A DNA stretch of 64,000 nucleotides, taken from the NCBI GenBank assembly GCA_004143645.1, contig RXPK01000208.1:1605561-1669560 (forward strand), given 5' to 3'. The translations under genes were made by a program, and so were the position numbers. Positions 1 through 11,739 of the stretch are shown one piece after another. The number at the start of each line of letters is the position of its first letter. Positions within the stretch are counted from its first letter, which is position 1. Source of the DNA: Protaetia brevitarsis. Taxonomy: Eukaryota; Arthropoda; Insecta; Coleoptera; Scarabaeidae. The notes beneath the pieces were generated by a model. It ran no database searches. It saw only the letters and a program-made list of their open reading frames with translations, and was not told the DNA's origin.

Positions 1-974
1 GGGTCGTTCGTTCACCGCCAGCAAATATTTAATGCAGCATCACCACCAGTAGCAGTTTTTGGTCTTCCGGTCTTAGACTTTTCCTTTGCGGTCGGGATGT
101 GTATTTAGATGCGTATTTTTCAATAAATTTGGAAAGTGTGCGTAATAGCAGTTCGGTTAGAATAGACGTTATTATATTATATTATATATATTATATATAT
201 TATTATATTATATTATATATATTTTTAACACACTAAAACTTAAAACTAACTCACAAGAAATTTCAACAGCGACGCTGATTGTCAAAAAATAACAACTGAT
301 AAGCAATCAAAAATATCGGCAAGGCAGAGGCACAAGTAACAACAATTTCGTGTGACTATTACATTAGTATCTTGGAAATATTATTGTGTGACCCCTCATA
401 AAATGTAACTATTTGTACGTAGAAAAATTTCTGATTCTGAAAATAGTATAAAACGTATACATAATTATTCAAAAACAAAACAAAGAACTTTTATTTGAAG
501 AAAACAGATTAAAATAAGAATTAAATAAATAATGGCTTTAATCAATAAATTTTGCCGGAGATGCGTCTTGTAATGTAGGCTCTTGTATTTGGATGGGTAC
601 ATATAGAATATTAGAAATAACCAAACGTTTAGTAAATCATAAATCAAATGGGGCTGTAAAAAATAGATAGATATGGCAACATGGCGGAGTTCATTCTAAC
701 GGTATTATGAAAGTAAGTATATTTCGTGGTTGCTATAAAGCGGTAAAACATAGCGTGCATACCCATGGACGTCACATGAGCGACATACTGAAAGGACATC
801 ACATTAATTTCATAATGGGGAATAAACTATGAGCGATAGAAAAATATAGAAGTGTACAGCGTTATATGTGGACAACCCTTATTACAATCCAATCGTCAAA
901 CTTCAATATATATTGCGCTATCAGGTGGACGCAATAAACGCGGTTCGATGAAAAGACGTCATATATGATAGAGG

Positions 975-1017
<43 letters not shown>
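1..1017. other. AT-rich flank with microsatellites, no gene seen
   Basis: No open frame in this stretch resembles a known protein. It contains an irregular TATTA/TA microsatellite at about 167-224 and a pure (TA)n run from about 978 that reaches the edge of the duplicated block. The region from 640 to 960 is non-repetitive in this window. Confidence 0.6.

Positions 1018-1024
<7 letters not shown>
978..1024. repeat. (TA)n microsatellite
   Basis: Uninterrupted TA dinucleotides. The segmental duplication starts immediately after it. Copy B has a shorter TA run at the same edge (about 29499-29508), so the breakpoint lies within or beside the microsatellite. Confidence 0.95.
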
Positions 1025-1028
<4 letters not shown>

Positions 1029-1030
1029 AT

Positions 1031-1579
1031 ATAAAAATGAAAAAATCTACACAAATTGGTATTTTAAACCAACGCATTGTGGAAGGTATTTAAACTTTTT
1101 ATCACAAACACCCACAAGATATAAAATAAGTACGATTAACTTATTAACTTAGTGGACGGGTGCATAGCTTTCTCAGAAAAAAACCAATACCAAACAAAAT
1201 ATTAATAAAGTAAAAGAAATGTTAATTAATAATAATTATCCAATTCATTTTATAGATAAAATATATAAAAAAAGATTAACACAAAATGAAAATAAAACAA
1301 AAACCAACCCACAAAATAAGGACCAAAATAAAGAAGAGAACAAAAAATATATTTCCATACCATACACAGAACAATTATCAGAGAATTTACAAAAATTCCT
1401 GAAACAATACAAAATCAACATTGCTCATAAACCAAATTACACAAATAAAAAGTGGTTCACAAAAACTAAAGAACCAATAGATTTTAATAAGCAAACACAT
1501 ACAATTTACAAAATTAACTGTAAAAACTGTGAAGGGGTGTATATTGGACAATCACAATACACAGAGAAGAGAATTTACT
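1031..1579 (+). pseudogene. Penelope-like retroelement fragment (RT tail + GIY-YIG start), copy A
   Basis: This is the damaged twin of 29513-30299. Frames around 1031-1200 encode the end of a Penelope-like reverse transcriptase (a TNWYFKPTHCGRYLNF-like stretch). The frame from 1219 gives the linker and the first part of the GIY-YIG endonuclease, with CKNC followed by GVYIGQS. It differs from copy B by a frameshift in the linker after the RT tail (near 1140) and an indel near 1258. After residues EKRIYS the homology is cut by the 360-bp deletion, so the frame from 1582 to 1641 is unrelated sequence. Not functional. Confidence 0.85.
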
Positions 1580-1935
1580 CTTATGTATATGTTTGTTTGT
1601 CGATATTTGTTAATGTATTAACGTGTCGTTTACAATTTTAAAATGTAATTAAAAGAATTCTTTGACAACACCGTAAAGGTGAATAAATATGAAAACACCT
1701 AAATGTAAGTTGTAAACAATTTTGCCTTATAATTACTATTTTGAATTTTAAAATCGTAACTTGTTAAATTTTAAATTGTAATGTCTAATATTTTGAATTG
1801 TAGGATTGAAATGATGAAAAAGGAATAAACAAAATTCCGAAACGTAAAAACATTGTATAATTAATAAGAAAAAACCGGAATACCTAAAAAAAAGGAAAAA
1901 AATAATAATAAGAAATCAACACCGGTTAAATAATT

Positions 1936-2229
1936 TTGAAGAAATTTGTAAGATATATAAGTTATTTCATTTTGTTTATCGCACGTCTTGTCGCCTCTTT
2001 GCTACATTACATTGGCTTGAGAATCTGGGTAACTCCGATTTGTAAAATACACAGAAAAGCGATCACAGCCACATTTATTAATCTTAAGACAAACATGTCA
2101 AGGTTCGAATACATTAAAACAAATTACCCACTAGCAATGGGGGTGGAGATTCGTGTAAATAAATATAAAGAGAAACGGTTGAATGCGTCCGCCACTTGCC
2201 TTAGGGTTCGCCTTAAATGCACCCTCTAG
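1936..2229 (+). other. 97-codon open frame shared by both duplicates, function unknown
   Basis: The frame begins at a TTG with no clear ATG start and is present in copy B at 30774-31067. I see only about three base differences over 294 bases, two of which change a residue (F/Y and C/W). The first third is hydrophobic and could form one membrane segment; the rest is basic. I recognise no family. It may simply be non-coding DNA that has not yet diverged, since the following non-coding 500 bases are about equally similar. Confidence 0.25.
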
Positions 2230-2740
2230 GTAAACAAATTTTCTATGTTCCGACTGTGACGGCATCGACAGCCAGCGCGGCCGGCAAACACTTCTGTTTC
2301 ATTTTTCCGATTCGGGACCGAGTCGAATTCCATTCCGGCAGGACGGGGAGAACTTACTCGTCGAGGAGAACCCGGAAGGAGAGAACGCAACTTCTACCAT
2401 ATTGATTTTCAATTTAGTTGCATTAATATTTTGCTCCAAGAGTTTACCGAAGTGTGTATTTAGAGGGAAGTCAGAATCATTATTATTGATGGGGTTTGCC
2501 GCCCGATTCGCCCCGCTCAATGCCCGGTTCCTTCACTCGCTCGCCGTTTCTTGTAACGGCACAGAATGCCGTTGCAGAAGTCATTCTTTATTTATTCGTT
2601 TTAGGGTTTTATCGACTCGATTTTTTTTAGATAACGCGCCTGGAGAAAATGGTACAACGTCTGCGGTAATTCTCGAACAGATGATGGAGGTCATTTATCC
2701 CTATCACTGCAGCCGGAATCGGCAACATTTTTAAACGGCA
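2230..2740. other. GC-richer single-copy-like block in the duplicate
   Basis: This stretch is markedly richer in G and C than its surroundings and is nearly identical to 31068-31571. Several short overlapping frames exist on both strands and none resembles a known protein. It could be an old conserved non-coding element or exon-derived sequence. No assignment is possible from the sequence alone. Confidence 0.4.
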
Positions 2741-2774
2741 AATGTGCTATGAGAGCCATGCGTGAAGTACGTAG

Positions 2775-3892
2775 TGCTGTGGTTTAGGCAACCCATTTTG
2801 CTGTGTATTTCAAGTTGCATATTTTTGTTTATTTATTGGTTGTTTTCTTTGCTTAAAACAGCTGATTCGGTTTACCGAGTTTTTCACAAATTTTGATATT
2901 TATTTTGCAGAAGTTTAGTTAAAGAGCTTATTGTTTCATTTTAATTAATTAAGTGTTAAGTTTTTTTAAAATTAATTCCATTCCTTTATTTATCTAGTGT
3001 TCGCTAGTGTTGTTTTAATGCGGATTCTATTCAATATTGTCGTTGAATTGTAATACGACTGCGTTGTACGATTTTGAGAGAGGGATTTTCGTAAGAAAAA
3101 CAATTGTAGAATTTTGTTAAGGACTTCCTTGTTCGACTATTGACGTGAGTAGACGTATTTTTGTATATCTTTGTTGCCATTTTGTATTTCATTTTGATTT
3201 ATTAATTGTCTTTTATATAGCCAATCAAGGAATTCTTATTGTGATAATTGCTAGTACATTGAAGTGTGCACATTATAGATATAAGATCAATTATTATTTT
3301 TGCTTGGGAAGATATATTTTTAGTTTATTTTTTCTCATTTTAATTTAAAGAGTTATTTTTTCCGTTATTCAATTTTGCTATTTCATTTTTAATTATCAAT
3401 CACCTCAGTTGGGTGAGTAGAAGTTTTGTTCTTGCATTTAGTTTTTCCTTTTTTGTAAATTTGTAGAAATTGTTCACGCTTAGTTTATTTAATTTGATAT
3501 CACGTGGGTTGAAATTTGAAGATTTTGGATAATCTTCCTGAACAAACAAAACTTTTGCTTTGCATAGGAAATAGCATTGTCCTATTTTAATTTAGAGTCA
3601 AGTGCAGTTTTTATTTTAGGCCAGAACCTTCAGTTCAAGGTTTTTTTTCTGCACAAGTTGTAATTTAACCCATTTTGATTAGTAAATTTGATTGTTCATT
3701 AATTAACAATTAATGAACAATCGTTGGGTAAAAAATTCTATTCTTTTATTCGCGAGGGTAACTCTGAGGTTAATAGTTCTTTTGTTCAATTAAAAATTTT
3801 ATCCGTTGAGCTAGCTAATTTTAATTTTTTTTTTTTTATTTTTATTTTGGAATCAATTTGACATTTTCAATGAATTCAATCAGTACACAGCA
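2775..3892 (+). mobile_element. Solo LTR (family with TGCTGTG...CACAGCA ends), copy A
   Basis: The block begins TGCTGTGG and ends CAGTACACAGCA, giving a TG...CA long terminal repeat whose seven terminal bases are inverted repeats. It is flanked by a perfect 4-bp direct repeat GTAG (2771-2774 and 3893-3896), so it is a complete solo LTR left by recombination. Related copies are at 31612-32818, 41371-42512 (minus) and 50688-51842. No gag-pol interior of this family occurs in the window, so the superfamily cannot be named. Length about 1.12 kb; about 100 bp near the 3' end are missing relative to the others. Confidence 0.9.
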
Positions 3893-4416
3893 GTAGGTAT
3901 TCTATTTTGATGATTGTTTTATGGAGTATCAGAAAGCGAACATTAAAATAACGGTATTAATACTTGGGGTAACTTGTACAGATTTCTTTAACGCTTTCTT
4001 CATTACGGGATTTTATTTATTAAACATGATCTATATTTGCCCTCCTGCTGATTTTACTAGAGTTGAGAACGAAGCTTCCATTATCATTCATGGCAGATCG
4101 TCCGTTTTATTCAAGACTTCAAGCAGTCTATTGCATGAATGAAGCACTGGTGCATTAAAGTAGATCTTTTACATTGCCTTCACGAGAATAAACATGTTTG
4201 TATGTAAACAATTTACTATTTATCTTATCAATAAGTTATTTGTTTAAAAACGAAAATGTAATCTATTATAAAAGCCCATGTCGTGAACGAAACTGTATCT
4301 GTTCACTTCATGAAAGCAACTTTCAGCATTCGTTTCATTCGTTCTCTGATTTCGCACTCCAATACTCACTCATAACTACACAGACACACAACTATCTTCA
4401 TCCCAACATTATTTCC

Positions 4417-4711
4417 TACAACTAATTAAAAATTGCCTATCCAACAAATCATCATCGTTTTATTATCATAACTTTTACTCCACTGTTTTCATTTCAACAT
4501 TTGATGTTCTATAAGGGACAAACCCAGGCTTTGACGATTTGAAAATTGAAAAATCCTAACACTATTTTCTACAACTAATTGAAAATTGCCCATCCAACAA
4601 ATCATCATCGTTTTTTATCATACATTTTAGTATACTGATTTTTTTTCAACATCTGATGTTCCACAAGGGACAAACCTAGGCTTTGACGATTTGAAAATTG
4701 AAAAATCCTAA
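4417..4711 (+). repeat. Two-unit tandem repeat, period about 153 bp (copy A)
   Basis: Two imperfect units start at 4417 and 4570, each beginning with TACAACTAATT and ending with TTGAAAAATCCTAA. The same pair is at 33361-33657 in copy B, so the tandem duplication is older than the segmental duplication. Confidence 0.88.
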
Positions 4712-6761
4712 TGTGGCCAGGAACTACATATGAGTTTTCCAAATTCTTTCCACACTGCTAAGCAATGGGTCTGTAGTTGTTAAGTAAATTTTTATTAGAA
4801 CCATATTGCTGCAGCATAGTATCAAGCCAGTTGTAAATATAAATGTACATCTTAAATTTTTAAAAAAGTCACATTATTACAAATATAAAGAAAAAGCGTA
4901 CATGCATATACTTAAAATAAGTAACATACATTTAGTCATTTGAGAAACAAACATAGAAAAGAAATAATATAATATTACCGTATGTTCTCAGAAAAGAAAT
5001 CATTAACTCTATACAAGCTTGCACTCAGAGGCCGTTATTTACGTTATTTCTTAAACTGAATTTCAGCTAAGTTTTCTACAGAATTTGGTATGGCGTTGTA
5101 TATCTTCATCAAGCACTGGCAAAAAACTGTTTCCTGTACTTAGTTAATTTCGTTTTAGGTGGTAGCAAATAGACGTTGTTTAACTCCCTAGTACTTGTTT
5201 AAATGCTGTTGTTAATAATTTCGTACACAAAGGACAAATTGTTTAAGGGCTGAGGCTGAGGATCCTCAATTGATGTAAGTTAAATTAAAAAAGAATGATT
5301 CTGAAAATGAATGTCTTCAGGAATGACTATATTTAAATAATAAAAAAAAATCTCGTATCGTTTGAAGAAAAAAAAATTACTTAAAGCATTATAAATTGAA
5401 GATGAATTTTTGAATAATCTGTATATGATTTGGGACAAGAAAGAATACGTAGATCCTTTTACTTTCATCTATATTAGTAAAGTGTTTTTATGTCTGACAC
5501 CGTATAATATATTTATTTTTGTGTTAAAAAGCGTGTAGATCAAGTATTTAACTTCATTCCAAATATCCTAAAAACGGTTGAGTTTACGCATAGGAAAATA
5601 AAAACTCGCCGTAAATAATAACCTCAATTGTGTCATGAGATTTGCAAAGAGAAGAAAAAATGGTTTAATATTGCACATAGTTTAATAATAAGCAGTAACT
5701 ATTTCTGTACATTTTTTTTCTAGATAGAATAGCGGTCGCAATAAAAGAGATGTTGTTAACAATAGATATTGAAAAGGAACGAAGGATACAAGAAGGATTT
5801 GATTTCAATGATAGCTAATTTGGCCAATAACTCCTAAAGAAACTCTGTATGTCTGTAGATATTATTGAGTTCACATTTAACAACCAAATTCAATTTAATT
5901 TTAAACGGAAATATGAATAGCGGGAAAGTGGGAGCGATTAAAAAAAAGATGGCGATAATTTGTACGAAACCTGGTAGTAAATAACATTAACAATAATAAC
6001 GTTATGATTTTAATGGTAATAATAATGCGACCTCCTCTGCACCCTAGTCAAAACCCAGCTTTATCGACCGAACACCACCACCACCCACTACGGGCTCTTT
6101 CTCGTCGCTTTAGTGCCGTCTCCGTCCTTATTTCGGTGCGTCTCGCTGCACCTCACCCAAACCCCTAAAATATCCCCCGCGATGGACTAACTTTGGTGGT
6201 TCGGCGGCTGCAGCGGCACTCTTGAGAAATCGCCGAACACGGAGAAACTAGAAAATATAAAACGCACAGCGCCGTGTATCCTTCTCGTTAAAATTAAGAA
6301 AAGATTTATTATTTTTACGCATCTACGTAGATATTTCAATCTTTCCACAAAATCACGTATCAATGTATAAATACACTTTGGCAGGGAAAATTCGAAAGAT
6401 GAGATAGGCTTATGTTATTTTTTGAGTAAGTTAGAGTATGTGAGTAAGACATGTTGTATATTGGTAAATTAAATAGTAACAACCTCGTTCGCTCAATTAA
6501 CTAATTTTAACAAATCAAAGGTATAACAAGAAATATAGTTTGAAAGACAGTTGTCGAAAGTGCAGATATTTAAATTTGTGAACAATAACATGTGAGGATG
6601 GTGGACCACCGAATTACATACAAGAAACGGTAATAATTTGATCCTTTAGACTGCATCTGCAGCATAGGATACATCCTGTAGTTACAATGTAAAAACAATA
6701 CAAAAAACAGTAAAATAAATAATAGCAAATTTAAAATCTAGCATAATACAATAAAGTCAAC
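4712..6761. other. Non-coding part of the duplicate, GC-richer island at about 6030-6250
   Basis: No protein-like frame is supported. The stretch 6030-6250 (with ACCACCACC and CG-rich words) is far richer in G+C than its flanks and is kept almost unchanged in copy B at 35038-35260, apart from single-base indels. Those indels argue against a coding role for this island. Confidence 0.5.
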
Positions 6762-7072
6762 TTAAGAAATTAGATCATTCATGTATTCATTTAATGCATA
6801 GTAACTCTTATCAAGCAGCATACTTTTTAGTCTGTTTTTAAATAACTGCAGGGGCAACTGTTTGAAGCTATTGGGCAATTTATTAAAGGCTTTGATTGCT
6901 AAGTAATAATAACGTCGTTCAGTAAAAGTTAACCTATATAGTGGGATCTCCATCACAATCGAATTCCTAGTATTATAAGAGTGATGCTGCGTCAATCTGG
7001 GAATACAATTATAATTTTTTTTTGCAAACAAAAGTAGATGCAGTATGTATATTCCGAGCAACGTTATAATTT
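6762..7072 (-). pseudogene. LINE 3' end (reverse transcriptase C-terminus), copy A
   Basis: On the minus strand this encodes the last roughly 100 residues of a non-LTR retrotransposon polyprotein: ITLLGIYILHLLLF, then YNTRNS, RRYYYLAIKAFNKLP and an FKNRLKSMLL tail. The same sequence continues upstream in copy B as a reverse transcriptase (35782-37462). Here it is cut off by the N at 7073. CR1/L2-like by its tail; the exact clade is uncertain. Confidence 0.85.
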
Positions 7073-7073
7073 N
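7073..7073. other. Single unresolved base (N), probable assembly join
   Basis: This is the only N noticed in the window, and it falls exactly where homology between copies A and B stops. The LINE frame is lost after it. It is more likely a collapsed gap or scaffold join than a simple miscall. Confidence 0.7.
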
Positions 7074-9721
7074 AAAGGAGAATTCATATAATTGCAAGAC
7101 CACTGCATTATATTTTGTTTGTTAGCAATCACTAGGGTTTAGTTAGAGTAGGAACATTTCAATTGTTATGGATGCATATAGTACTATTGTTAGAATAGTA
7201 GCCTCGTGTATACCTTTAGGTGGAAGCAAGGACGTGGATGATTTTGGTTTTTCACAAATAAAGTGTAGCAATTTTCCTCTCTATGCAGCCCATACGACCC
7301 ACAAATTACGCCTGATGTAAACGCATACAAACCCTTCAGGACATTTGAAAGAACTCATTCATTCATTCATTAATTAAATTAGAGTGGGCACCTAAAGTCC
7401 GGGCACTTGAGCTAGGTGCTCATTGTACCATCCCTATTAAGTTTATTTCCACTCGAGCAGCTTGGTTTCTCTATAAAGCCCAATATTTGCCCAGTGGGGA
7501 ACTTGAGAACCTTCGAGGGGTCCAATAGATCTCTCCTGAAATATTTCTGCCTGAGTACCTCTGAGTTGCGTTTGAAAAAAGTGCTAACTGCGACAAATCG
7601 GTTTAGAAAATCCACTACATTTCCTCTAGATTCTAACCAGAATAGTACGGAATAATTATCTGATGACTAGATATTCCACTAGTAATCTTCAAAAGAGAAA
7701 ACTTTCCGAAACTGTAACAAGTCTTGCTATCAGTCATCAGAAGCACATTCAGAACCGTGCCTTTTCAGGCAAGATCGATTCTACAAATATGAAAATTGCT
7801 ATGCTTTTGCTTGCTATTTATGTCGCCTAAATAAATCAAAGCCAAATGTAAAAAAAAAAACCTGAAATTCTCATGAGTTCACCTTACAAGTTAATGCTAC
7901 AAGAAAAGTAAAAAATAAAAGAAACCAAAATGAAATATTTTCTTAGTCAGTAGAGGAAAAAATTGTAAACAAAAAAGATGAAGCGAAACATCCAAGGATC
8001 AGAAGACTCCCTTAATAAATGCGAAAAGTAAATTGAAGGGGACAAAAGAAATGCAATTGACGATTTAACAGTAGAGGAAAAGATGGGTCCAAAAAGCATA
8101 GCGAGTGAAGAACAAAGTAAAGAAAGCAAGGTAAAAGTAAGATACAAAAAAAATAGAAAATGTTATATTTTCCTACCCTTGATGGCAATACGTAACGGCA
8201 CAATAGTGTTTAATGGAATATTTACGTATCCCCACTATTGATAACGCGTCCTTAGTGTGAGAGGTGCTAGCAATTATAGTTTTTTCGTTCAATCACGTAT
8301 TGATTAAAACAACGCTTGACAGCTTTGAAATTATTAGGCTCTTCGAAAGCACTAATTCGGTGCACCTGTCACTTGAGTGGATAACTAATAAACTCTATCC
8401 CTAATAATATATCTCGCGTGCAATTCTAATAACAGTAATTAATGAGGCTAATTAGGGAGAGAATTTATTTCGGAACGGGCGGGTGAGCTGCGGCCTCGAT
8501 GCCATTGCTAACCTCTGCAGTCCGTCGCTTATCTTTTACGGCCCCGGGAGAATTAATATGTAGAGAGTAGCAATTAATTTAGCGTACGGTCCCGTGCGAA
8601 GGACGCCGCGCCTCCGCTTCCCCGGTTGAGACGTCTAAGGTCTGAGAATGACACACATGTGTCAGAATTGTCCGCTGTGGCGGAAAACTGTGGACTTGAC
8701 AGCGACCGGAGCGCGTCCCATGTTTTCCGCTGTACGTTCGGCGAGAGAGAATTTCTTTCAAGCGGAAAAAGCCGGCACCGAAGCCGGGTCTAAAGCCGAA
8801 AGTTGCGGAAGCGTGAACGACATATTATAATCAGATTAGGGACGACCAACCCTGATGATATCGCTTTGTTTGGTTGATGAAACTTTAAAATGGATTTGGC
8901 TTTTATTGGCGTCTTTTAGATATATTTTTACAATTTCATTTTCTGTTGCGTAATTGTTCAACTCCTAAAGAACTCATATAATAATAAATGATGAATTTTA
9001 CTTTCTTTCTTTATTTTTTTTTTTCCAATAAAAATAAATAAAAAGGAATAATAATGTTTATTGACCAACAGGCACCAATTACAAGACAATATTATAAAAA
9101 ATAGTAAAAAAAAATTAGATGCGCGCAAAAAATAACAGTTAGTTTACAAAATAGGAAAAGTTATCTAAGTTTATCAAAAAACACATTATAAATTTTATTA
9201 GCATTGTGATACATGTGATACATTGTGGAAATGTGGGGAATTACATATTTGTCTTCGGCGTAGGAAGCGAAAAAATAGTTGAAAATTTGGAAGAAGCACA
9301 AGAAACATTAAATGAGATGTAGGATAGGAGAAAAGGAGCATCGATCCGAATGTGAAAATAAATATTTATGTCAAAATGACAGAAGTCTTATTTTTGGTTT
9401 ACATGGCTCAGGATTTTAGAAAATGAAATGAAATTATATGTGTGTAGATCTCAAAGTAATCTTCAAGTTGTATAGTATTCCTATCAATGAAGAGGACTTG
9501 AGTGATAGAAAAGGAAGGATAAATTGGTCGTGCATTAATTCATATGTTATATACTTCTGGCTAAAATCCATGAAAATTGTAACTAAGGCTAAAGGAAGAG
9601 CACTTTACCAAGGTGATTTAGTCTTTTTGGCATTTCTGTTCATAATATAGATATATCTATGTGATACCAATAAATTGATATTATAATTATAATTGTAATT
9701 TTTCCATAAATTTCCCCAAGA
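7074..9721. other. Single-copy DNA, no gene recognised; GC-richer island 8440-8830
   Basis: No recognisable coding region. The stretch 8440-8830 is richer in G+C and contains TAAT-type words next to CG-rich blocks, like many conserved non-coding elements near developmental genes. Open frames occur there on both strands (8579-8761 minus, 8648-8830 plus) with no family resemblance. Around 9255-9400 a plus-strand frame with stops (ENLEEAQETLNEM) faintly resembles the RT segment after the YADD box of RTE-like LINEs. This is too weak to annotate separately. Confidence 0.45.
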
Positions 9722-11415
9722 AACGAACATCTTTGTGCATACGCCAAACGCGTCACGACAAAGACAAAGTAAAGTGTCTTAAGAACCATCGGGTCAGTAA
9801 AATGGCATGCTTTTCAAAGGTTCTAATGGGGCGTATGCAAACCGCTTTATATACGGTTGACAAATGGTATAAACAAGAGCGACTATCATTCGATGCCCAA
9901 AAAACACAAGTTGTCACGTTCACAAAAAAAAAGAACGCTAGAAGGCCTACAGCCACTAGTGATAAGAAGCGAAAGGATTCCATATGTCAAAGAGGCGAAA
10001 TACCTGGGGGTATGGTTTGATCAAAGACATACATGGAACCCACATATCCAGAAAATAACCAGCAAACTATCGCCCTAGGTAGGTGCAGGAGGCTCAGTGG
10101 AAGAAATTGAGGACTTAGCCCCAAGATAACCCTCTGGTTATACACAAGAGTAACTAGATCTATGATAACGTACGGAGCAATAGTATGGTGGCCAAAGGTG
10201 CGGCAGGTGGAGGCGGTCAAAACGCTGGGTGACGTGCAGACGCTGGCGTGTCTGTGCGATGGAAGTAATTCTAAACTTGCCACCGCTACATATTTACATA
10301 CAAAGAGCTGCAAGGTCTACAGTACACAGAGTATAGTCAGACATTGCATAGTCAAGTACTGTTAGATGAATTCAAGAAAGTACCCTCTTTAGGAATGTCA
10401 TGTGATGTCATGGTTTAAAATTCCATCTAGATAGGAAATATCAGGTTACAATACCAGATAAGAAGGACTGGGAGACAGGGAACTCCAGTAAGAGCGGACT
10501 CAAACTGGTATACAGACGGCTTCAAAACGGACTACGGCATGCGAGCTGGAATATAAGCTAAGAATCCTAAAAAGGCTCTCTCGGTAAGCTTCAGTAAAGA
10601 CACAACGGTGTCCCAAGCTAATGCTGTTGCTGCAATACACTATTGTGTCCGAGAAATAGAAAGATGTAGTACCGTGCCAGGTAAAAGCGTCGCTATTTTC
10701 TCTGACATTCAGTCCACACTTAAAGCGATTAGTTCCATAAGCGTGTACTCTAAGCTGATTTAGGACTGTGTAAGCGCCCTGAATGAGGTGGGCACCTACA
10801 GGAAATTAACTTTGGCCTGGGTTCCTAGCCATTCGGGCGTGAGAGGAAATGAGGCGGCGGACGAGCTGGCTAGGCGAGGTTCGTCATGGTCATTCGTTGG
10901 AGCTAGGCCAGCTCTTCTTTCGGCACTACCAAACCGCAAATTAAGAAATCTATCAATGAATGGATACATAATCAGTCCAGAGAGTGGTGGCAAAAATCAC
11001 CGGGGCAGAGACAGGCAAAAAAGTTCCTAAAGGAGAGCGACTTGGATTTACTACAGATCTACTGAATGAAGACAGGAAAACTGTCAGAATGATAGTAGGT
11101 CTGCTGAATGGTCACTGTAGACTAAATAGGCACATGTACAACATAGGCTTGGCAGATGACGCACCTTCCTTCCAACAGGAGGAAAAAACACCAGTTCATG
11201 TGCTGTGCCAATTTGAAGGCCTGTCGAACACAAGGTTTCTAGTATAGGGGAGGAGAACCCCACAGCTAGCAGCTGCATAAAGAAGCCGCTCTCAAAGATG
11301 ATAGGCCTAATTAAGAGAGCGACCTCTAGGAAAAAAAGGAGATCACAATAGATCTGAAATGGTTGCGGTGAAACAGTTCCATAGGCCACCCCAATCCTAA
11401 TCTAATCTAATCTAA
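9722..11415 (+). pseudogene. LINE of I/LOA type with RNase H domain, 5' truncated and broken
   Basis: The recognisable part starts just after the YADD region of the reverse transcriptase. RERLSFDAQKTQVVTFT is followed by EAKYLGVWFDQRHTWNPHI after a frameshift in an A-run near 9925, then ITYGAIVWWPKV. An RNase H domain follows (about 10510-10930): YTDG, IFSDIQSTLKAI and WVPSHSGVRGNEAADELA, with in-frame stops. The C-terminus has the GHCRLNRHMYNIGLADDA block with the first cysteines of the zinc-knuckle lost. The 3' end is a run of TCTAA repeats (11391-11415). Two shorter copies of the same 3' end lie at 23826-24242 and 40597-40981 on the minus strand. Dead element. Confidence 0.9.
11391..11415 (+). 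repeat. TCTAA tandem tail of the LINE
   Basis: The 3' terminus reads CCAATCC followed by (TAATC)n instead of poly(A). The same tail occurs in reverse complement at about 23826-23837 and 40597-40616. I-type LINEs are known to end in short tandem repeats. Confidence 0.85.
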
Positions 11416-11464
11416 GGTAAGCTTACGATCAAAGGTAACTCCTAAATTAGTGAATTCCTCATAA

Positions 11465-11722
11465 AAGACAAATGATGGTTCGCATTGTAGTAAGAGCAGG
11501 CGTCGAATTAGACCAAAGGGTAAATCTCATGGTTATACATTTATTGAACAATTAGAAGATAGAATTTTGAATGCAATACAAACTATTACTCAACAACAAC
11601 TATTACATTGTAGTAAGAGCAGGCGTCAAATTAGACCAACGAGTAAATCTCATGGTTATACATTTATTAAACAATTAGAACATAGAATTTTGAATGCAAT
11701 ACAAACTATTCATTATTCATAA
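11465..11722 (+). other. In-frame 41-residue tandem duplication, function unknown
   Basis: Two 123-bp units (first starts at about 11486, second at about 11609) remain in one open frame bounded by stops. Each unit encodes SKSRR.IRP..KSHGYTFI.QLE.RILNAIQTI. The period is a multiple of three and differences between units are few. There is no ATG at the start and a stop lies directly upstream, so this may be part of an exon or of an unrecognised transposon protein. I recognise no family. Confidence 0.4.
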
Positions 11723-11739
11723 TTTGACCCAATTCACTT

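Larger units (their letters stand above)
1018..7072 (+). repeat. Segmental duplication, copy A
   Basis: This block is collinear with 29497-36092 in direct orientation. Both copies hold, in order, a Penelope-like fragment, a shared 97-codon frame, a solo LTR at the same site, a 153-bp two-unit tandem repeat, a GC-richer stretch and the 3' end of a minus-strand LINE. By eye the copies differ by about one to four per cent plus many indels. Copy A lacks about 360 bp of the Penelope-like part (30055-30412 in B) and about 100 bp near the end of the LTR. Because the LTR sits at the same position in both, the duplication came after the LTR insertion. Copy A ends at the N at 7073, so its true right end is unknown. 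Confidence 0.93.

Noticed and set aside
3145..3348. Hydrophobic frames at 3145-3348 and 31884-32195
   Set aside because: They lie inside solo LTRs and differ in frame between copies. LTRs of this type do not encode proteins.
7664..7700. CTGATGA as a hammerhead ribozyme core
   Set aside because: No GAAAC strand follows a stem at the right distance.
9255..9400. LINE fragment (ENLEEAQETLNEM)
   Set aside because: Resemblance to the post-YADD region of RTE-like LINEs is suggestive, but stops are frequent and no second motif supports it.
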